DNA of 64,000 nucleotides from Flavobacteriaceae bacterium PRS1. GTDB lineage: Bacteria; Bacteroidota; Bacteroidia; Flavobacteriales; Flavobacteriaceae. The stretch spans positions 1-64,000 of the forward strand of contig RDRZ01000008.1 in the NCBI GenBank assembly GCA_003709165.1, written 5' to 3'. Position numbers and translations under genes: made by a program. Below the pieces are notes generated by a model, which was not told the origin of the DNA, searched no databases, and saw only the letters and a program-made list of their open reading frames with translations. Positions 60,591-64,000 of the stretch are shown piece by piece; the first letter of the stretch is position 1; each line of letters starts with the position of its first letter.

Positions 60591-62498
60591 TTACTTCTTA
60601 CCTTTTTGCTGCATTCTCTTTTGCTCTTCTGCCTTTTCCATCATTTCCTGCATTTTACGTTGAAACTTACTTTGCTTTTTAGGTTTTTTCTTGCTTATTT
60701 CTATTTTTGCCAATACCTTATCTTCATCTATTATATAGTTCTTAATAACTATCATAATCCCTATACTAATTAGATTAGAAATAAAAAAGTATAAGCTTAA
60801 TCCACTTGCATAATTATTAAAGAAAAAGAGCATCATAATTGGTGAGAGGTAAATCATGTACTTCATCATTTTTGCCATATCGGGCATACCTTCTTGTGTT
60901 GGCTGTGCCATGACTTGTTGTCCTGTTGTCATTTTCATATAAAAGAAAATTGCAATAGACGCTAATATTGGAAATAAACTCACATGATCTCCATACATAG
61001 GAATTCTAAAAGGAAGTTCAGCTATCGTATCATACGACGATAAATCGTCTGCCCAAAGGAAACTTTTTTGGCGTAAATCGAAAGCTGTTGGAAAAAACAT
61101 AAATAAGGCGTAAAACACTGGTAACTGAACTAATGCTGGTAAACAGCCTGCCATAGGACTCGCTCCTGCTTTATTTTGCAATGCCATAGTTTCTTGTTGC
61201 GCCTTCATTTTATTATTCTTATGTTTCTCTCTTATAGCATCAAGTTCTGGTTTTAATATTTTCATTTTTGCCTGTGACAAAAACTGCTTGTATTGCACAA
61301 ATGACATTAATAATTTAATTAATATTGTCATTACAATAATTGCGATACCATAAGGTAAAAAGCCGCTTAAAAACCCAAATAGAGGAATAAATAAAGACTT
61401 ATTAATCCAACCAAAAATTCCCCAACCAAACGGAATACTCTCTTCTAAATTTTTATCGTATTTTTTTAAAATTATACTATCTGTTGGTCCATAATACATG
61501 CTTAAAGATTCGTTCAATTCGCCTCCTTTAAGTTCTAACGGAATTGAAACAGCATAACTTTTAGTAAATACGCTATCAATTTCTTCGTCAAGAACTAAAT
61601 TTTTGGATGTTAAGATTGCTGTTTTAAATGGCTTGTCTGCTATCAAAATAGAGCTAAAAAAGTGTTGTCTATATGATAACCATTCTACATCTTTCTCTAC
61701 TTCTTCATCGTCTCCCATTTGACCTAGTTTGTCAATTTTTCCACCATCGTGTTGGTATGTTAAACGTGTGTAACGATTTTCGTAAGAAATGCTTTTATCA
61801 TGTCTAAAGGCATCTAATTTCCAGTTTAAAGTAACATCTTGAGAGCTATTAATAACGTTATTTAGGCCTTGAGACTTTACAGAAAATCCTAACATATAAT
61901 CGTTAGGTTTTAACTCGTATCGATATTCTAAAAATTGGGTTTCGGAAACTTTTAGTTTCATAGACAATATTTGATTGTCACCATTATTAGTTAACGTTGG
62001 TTGAAAATAAAGATCTTGTGTCTTTAATGTTCTATTATCGGTTGTACCAAAAGTGATATTTAAAATAGAATTCTTATCTTTTATTAAATAAATAGGAACA
62101 GAATCATAATCTGTAAATTTCTTTAATCTCACTTCAGTTAAATAACCACCTTTGTTATTTACTTTAAGGTACAATACTTCATTTTCGATAATGGTTTCTC
62201 CTTGTGTTGCATAGGATTGTGATGCCGAATATGCAAAGGCTCCAATCTTATTTTTTAAATTCACTAATTGAAGTGAGTCTGATGACACTTGTGCTGAAAA
62301 ATCTTCAGGTGTTGCTACAAACGTTTCAACAGCTTGTTCATTTGCTTTATTTTCAGCATCAATTTGTTCTTGTAAGGCTTTTTCTTGTTCTGCAATTTCT
62401 TCTGGTGTTGGCTGGTTTTGCCAAAGCATATACATTAAAATTCCAGCAATAAGTATAAAACCTATTATTGAATTTATGTCTAATTTCTTTTCTTCCAT
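60591..62498 (-). CDS. yidC: Membrane protein insertase YidC
   Basis: A 635-residue Oxa1-family insertase. The N-terminal helix (SIIGFILIAGILMYMLWQNQ) is followed by a large periplasmic beta domain (to about residue 350) and the insertase core: GWGIFGWINKSLFIPLFGFL, GIAIIVMTILIKLLMSFVQY, MAGCLPALVQLPVFYALFMFF, and a final helix pair with QPTQEGMPDMAKMMKYMIYL. It ends in a charged tail (KFQRKMQEMMEKAEEQKRM). The core motifs are complete. It helps insert proteins such as ATP synthase subunits into the inner membrane. Confidence 0.96.
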   Translation of the reverse strand: MEEKKLDINSIIGFILIAGILMYMLWQNQPTPEEIAEQEKALQEQIDAENKANEQAVETFVATPEDFSAQVSSDSLQLVNLKNKIGAFAYSASQSYATQGETIIENEVLYLKVNNKGGYLTEVRLKKFTDYDSVPIYLIKDKNSILNITFGTTDNRTLKTQDLYFQPTLTNNGDNQILSMKLKVSETQFLEYRYELKPNDYMLGFSVKSQGLNNVINSSQDVTLNWKLDAFRHDKSISYENRYTRLTYQHDGGKIDKLGQMGDDEEVEKDVEWLSYRQHFFSSILIADKPFKTAILTSKNLVLDEEIDSVFTKSYAVSIPLELKGGELNESLSMYYGPTDSIILKKYDKNLEESIPFGWGIFGWINKSLFIPLFGFLSGFLPYGIAIIVMTILIKLLMSFVQYKQFLSQAKMKILKPELDAIREKHKNNKMKAQQETMALQNKAGASPMAGCLPALVQLPVFYALFMFFPTAFDLRQKSFLWADDLSSYDTIAELPFRIPMYGDHVSLFPILASIAIFFYMKMTTGQQVMAQPTQEGMPDMAKMMKYMIYLSPIMMLFFFNNYASGLSLYFFISNLISIGIMIVIKNYIIDEDKVLAKIEISKKKPKKQSKFQRKMQEMMEKAEEQKRMQQKGKK

Positions 62499-62507
62499 AT
62501 TATATTT

Positions 62508-62541
62508 TCTCCTCCTTTTGAAGGAGGAGATTAAGAGGTGG
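62508..62541. repeat. Palindrome downstream of the DUF559 gene
   Basis: TCTCCTCCTT (62508-62517) and AAGGAGGAGA (62521-62530) are perfect inverted copies, followed by TTAAGAGGTGG. Related motifs with CACCTCTCC occur on the other side of the DUF559 gene. This pairing of a DUF559 gene with flanking CCTCC/GGAGG palindromes is common in Bacteroidota. Confidence 0.75.
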
Positions 62542-62544
62542 TTA

Positions 62545-62904
62545 TTATTTAAATTCTTGTTTTATAGCTTCTAATACTAAATCTAAGCTCTTATAAACTT
62601 CTTCATTTTTAAAAAGAAGCACTTTATAACCTAGCTTATTTAATCGTTCAGTTCTATTAAAATCGTACTCACTATTTACAAAGTTGTCATGAACTTCTCC
62701 ATCAACTTCAACTATTAATTTTTCGCTCGGACAATAAAAATCAACTATAAAATTTTCAATACTTTGTTGTCTTCTAAACTTTCTGCCATCCAGCTGGTTT
62801 TTCCTTAAAGCTTGCCATAACTTGGTTTCTGCTTTTGTTGGATTATTTCTTAATTCTTTTTTGAACTCTTTTAAATACTTTCTATTATGAATTTCATTAT
62901 TCAT
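62545..62904 (-). CDS. DUF559 domain protein (Vsr-like endonuclease fold)
   Basis: A 119-residue protein of the very-short-patch-repair/PD-(D/E)xK-like nuclease fold. It reads RNNPTKAETKLWQALRKNQLDGRKFRRQQS, IENFIVDFYCPSEKLIVEVDGEVHD (in parts), with the Asp and Glu of the catalytic core (VDFYCPSEKLIVEVDG), and KVLLFKNEEVYKSLDLVLE. It has no MutS/Vsr context. Such solitary DUF559 genes are widespread, move between loci and are framed by short repeats, as here, so a role as a selfish or repair nuclease is possible but unproven. It interrupts the yidC-pyrG neighbourhood. Confidence 0.85.
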   Translation of the reverse strand: MNNEIHNRKYLKEFKKELRNNPTKAETKLWQALRKNQLDGRKFRRQQSIENFIVDFYCPSEKLIVEVDGEVHDNFVNSEYDFNRTERLNKLGYKVLLFKNEEVYKSLDLVLEAIKQEFK

Positions 62905-62942
62905 AAATCATTAAACTTTTAGGTTATCTCAGAATTAAAAAT

Positions 62943-63017
62943 AACCACTCGGTCTAAAAAACATTCTGTTTTTCTAACCACTCCGTCTTTCAGACACCTC
63001 TCCTTAAAAATGAGAGG
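62943..63017. repeat. Short repeats upstream of the DUF559 gene
   Basis: AACCACTCGGTCT (62943-62955) is repeated as AACCACTCCGTCT with one change near 62977, followed by CACCTCTCCTTAAAAATGAG (62995-63014), a hairpin-forming CTCTCC/GAGAGG motif. They mirror the CCTCC/GGAGG palindrome on the other side of the gene. Confidence 0.7.
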
Positions 63018-63054
63018 ACAGATTTGATTACTCAAAAAGCTATCCAAAAACGTT

Positions 63055-64000
63055 TTATGTCATACTGACACTATTTTTAGGTAAAGAATACTTTAGTGCT
63101 GCTTTTACAAATGCCACAAATAAAGGATGTGGATTAGAAACAGTACTCTTATATTCGGGATGGTATTGTACACCAACAAACCAAGGATGCTCTGGTATTT
63201 CTATAATTTCTACCAAACCAGTTTCCGGATTTAATCCAGTAGATATCATGCCAGCAGCTTCTAATTGTTCTTTGTATTGATTATTATATTCGTATCTGTG
63301 ACGATGACGTTCTTCAATATTTGTTTTATTATAAACTTCGGAAACGATACTACCTTCTTTTAATTTACAATCCCAGGCACCAAGACGCATTGTGCCTCCT
63401 TTATTAGTAACTGCCTTTTGTTCTTCCATTAAATCAATGACAGGATATCTGGTATTCTTATTCATTTCGGTGGAATTTGCATCTTCTAAACCTAAAACAT
63501 TTCGGGAATATTCTATGACTGCCATTTGCATTCCGAGACAAATTCCCAGATATGGAATATTATGTTCTCGTACATATTTCACAGCTTCGATTTTACCTTC
63601 TATACCACGTACACCAAACCCTGGAGCAACCACAACACCATCGAGATGCGAAAGTTTTAGTTTAATATTATCTTTATTCAAATATTCGGAATGTATAGAT
63701 TCTACATTAACCTTTACCTCGTTTGCAGCTCCTGCATGGATAAAGGATTCTAAAATAGATTTGTACGAATCTTGCAATTCTACATACTTTCCAATTAAAC
63801 CAATAGTAATTTCGTTTTTAGGGTTTTTATGACGCGCTAAAAATTCGTTCCAACTCGTTAAATCCGGTGCTGACCATTTCAGTCCTAATTTATTTAATAC
63901 TACTTTATCTAACCCTTCTTCCAACATCATATTTGGCACATCGTAAATGGTTGAAGCATCAATAGATTGTATAATTGCTTCCTTATGCACATTACAAAAA
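63055..64000 (-). CDS. pyrG: CTP synthase, C-terminal part (partial at window edge)
   Basis: The frame ends at 63055 and is open to the right edge; the reported start at 63990 is a GTG codon inside the gene, since FCNVHKEAIIQSID continues upstream. The visible 315 residues are the end of the amidoligase domain and the complete glutamine amidotransferase domain. The nucleophile is Cys151 (counted from 63990) in YLGICLGMQMAV, and VQYHPEYKS supplies the His-Glu of the triad. The segment GLIGKYVELQDSYKSI starts the amidotransferase part. The whole enzyme is normally about 540 residues and makes CTP from UTP. Confidence 0.95.
   Translation of the reverse strand, partial: FCNVHKEAIIQSIDASTIYDVPNMMLEEGLDKVVLNKLGLKWSAPDLTSWNEFLARHKNPKNEITIGLIGKYVELQDSYKSILESFIHAGAANEVKVNVESIHSEYLNKDNIKLKLSHLDGVVVAPGFGVRGIEGKIEAVKYVREHNIPYLGICLGMQMAVIEYSRNVLGLEDANSTEMNKNTRYPVIDLMEEQKAVTNKGGTMRLGAWDCKLKEGSIVSEVYNKTNIEERHRHRYEYNNQYKEQLEAAGMISTGLNPETGLVEIIEIPEHPWFVGVQYHPEYKSTVSNPHPLFVAFVKAALKYSLPKNSVSMT

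Noticed and set aside
1-64000. CRISPR arrays, prophage, rRNA and tRNA genes
   Set aside because: No regularly spaced repeats beyond short tandem arrays, no phage structural genes and no tRNA cloverleaf or rRNA core sequence was recognised by eye; a covariance-model scan would be decisive.

Overview
The window is a piece of chromosome from a member of the Bacteroidota, almost certainly a marine-type Flavobacteriaceae. The evidence is AT-rich DNA, -7 boxes of the TAnnTTTG type, the gliding-motility lipoprotein gene gldI, the parA-parB-DUF5683-dapB-lepB-wbqC gene order, a long Bacteroidota-type signal peptidase I, DUF349/DUF368/DUF3810/DUF6122 family genes and a proteorhodopsin remnant. No rRNA, tRNA or CRISPR array was recognised. 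Most of the window is ordinary, densely packed housekeeping sequence.

Layout. 1-6100: end of a PQQ-type sugar dehydrogenase, a c-type cytochrome, then udk, a FtsB/DivIC-like gene, and both methylmalonyl-CoA mutase subunits with a lipoprotein gene between them. 6100-7177: a 187-bp-offset duplication, then a 2,4-dienoyl-CoA-reductase-like SDR. 7174-9728: a foreign-looking minus-strand cassette (truncated FkbH, ACP, AAC(3)-like acyltransferase, VOC protein, truncated DUF4910 gene) broken at both ends and bordered by a dead IS3-family remnant. 9803-15516: chromosome partitioning, lysine/cell-wall and secretion genes. 15508-22610 (minus): a membrane nuclease/phosphatase-fold protein, two rhomboid proteases, mutL, two small tail-anchored proteins, ribH and a TPR membrane protein. 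22748-31555: recF, DUF721, csp, ndk, a PhoD-like lipoprotein, nrnA-gldI-PPIase, pepD and a DUF3810 gene. 31638-39304: two exported amidohydrolases, a lipoprotein gene killed by one nonsense codon, an RNA methyltransferase with an out-of-phase 8-bp repeat, and an M48 protease. 39305-41690: a decay zone with a formylglycine-generating-enzyme-like pseudogene, an unrecognised four-helix membrane protein, the C-terminal end of a proteorhodopsin, and a truncated paralogue of the membrane protein. 41928-55954: RelA/SpoT, Fur-family regulator, purA, OstA-like, aminotransferase, TPR protein, two DUF368 proteins, aroE and a DUF349 protein. 56140-64000 (minus): mazG, a DUF4136 remnant, nitronate-monooxygenase-like flavoprotein, mnmA, a MORN-repeat protein, yidC, a DUF559 gene and the C-terminal half of pyrG.

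The most interesting parts are the accessory scars. First, at about 41200 the end of a light-driven pump gene is fused head-to-head to a truncated copy of its neighbour. Second, the FkbH/ACP/AAC(3)/VOC/DUF4910 cassette can be read as the remains of a pathway that loads a C3 acyl group on a carrier protein and transfers it to an amino sugar; that function is inferred. Third, several intergenic repeat families are present: a 76-bp pair in inverted orientation, a 161-bp inverted-repeat element, a nested inverted-repeat element upstream of the second DUF368 gene, and shorter palindromes.
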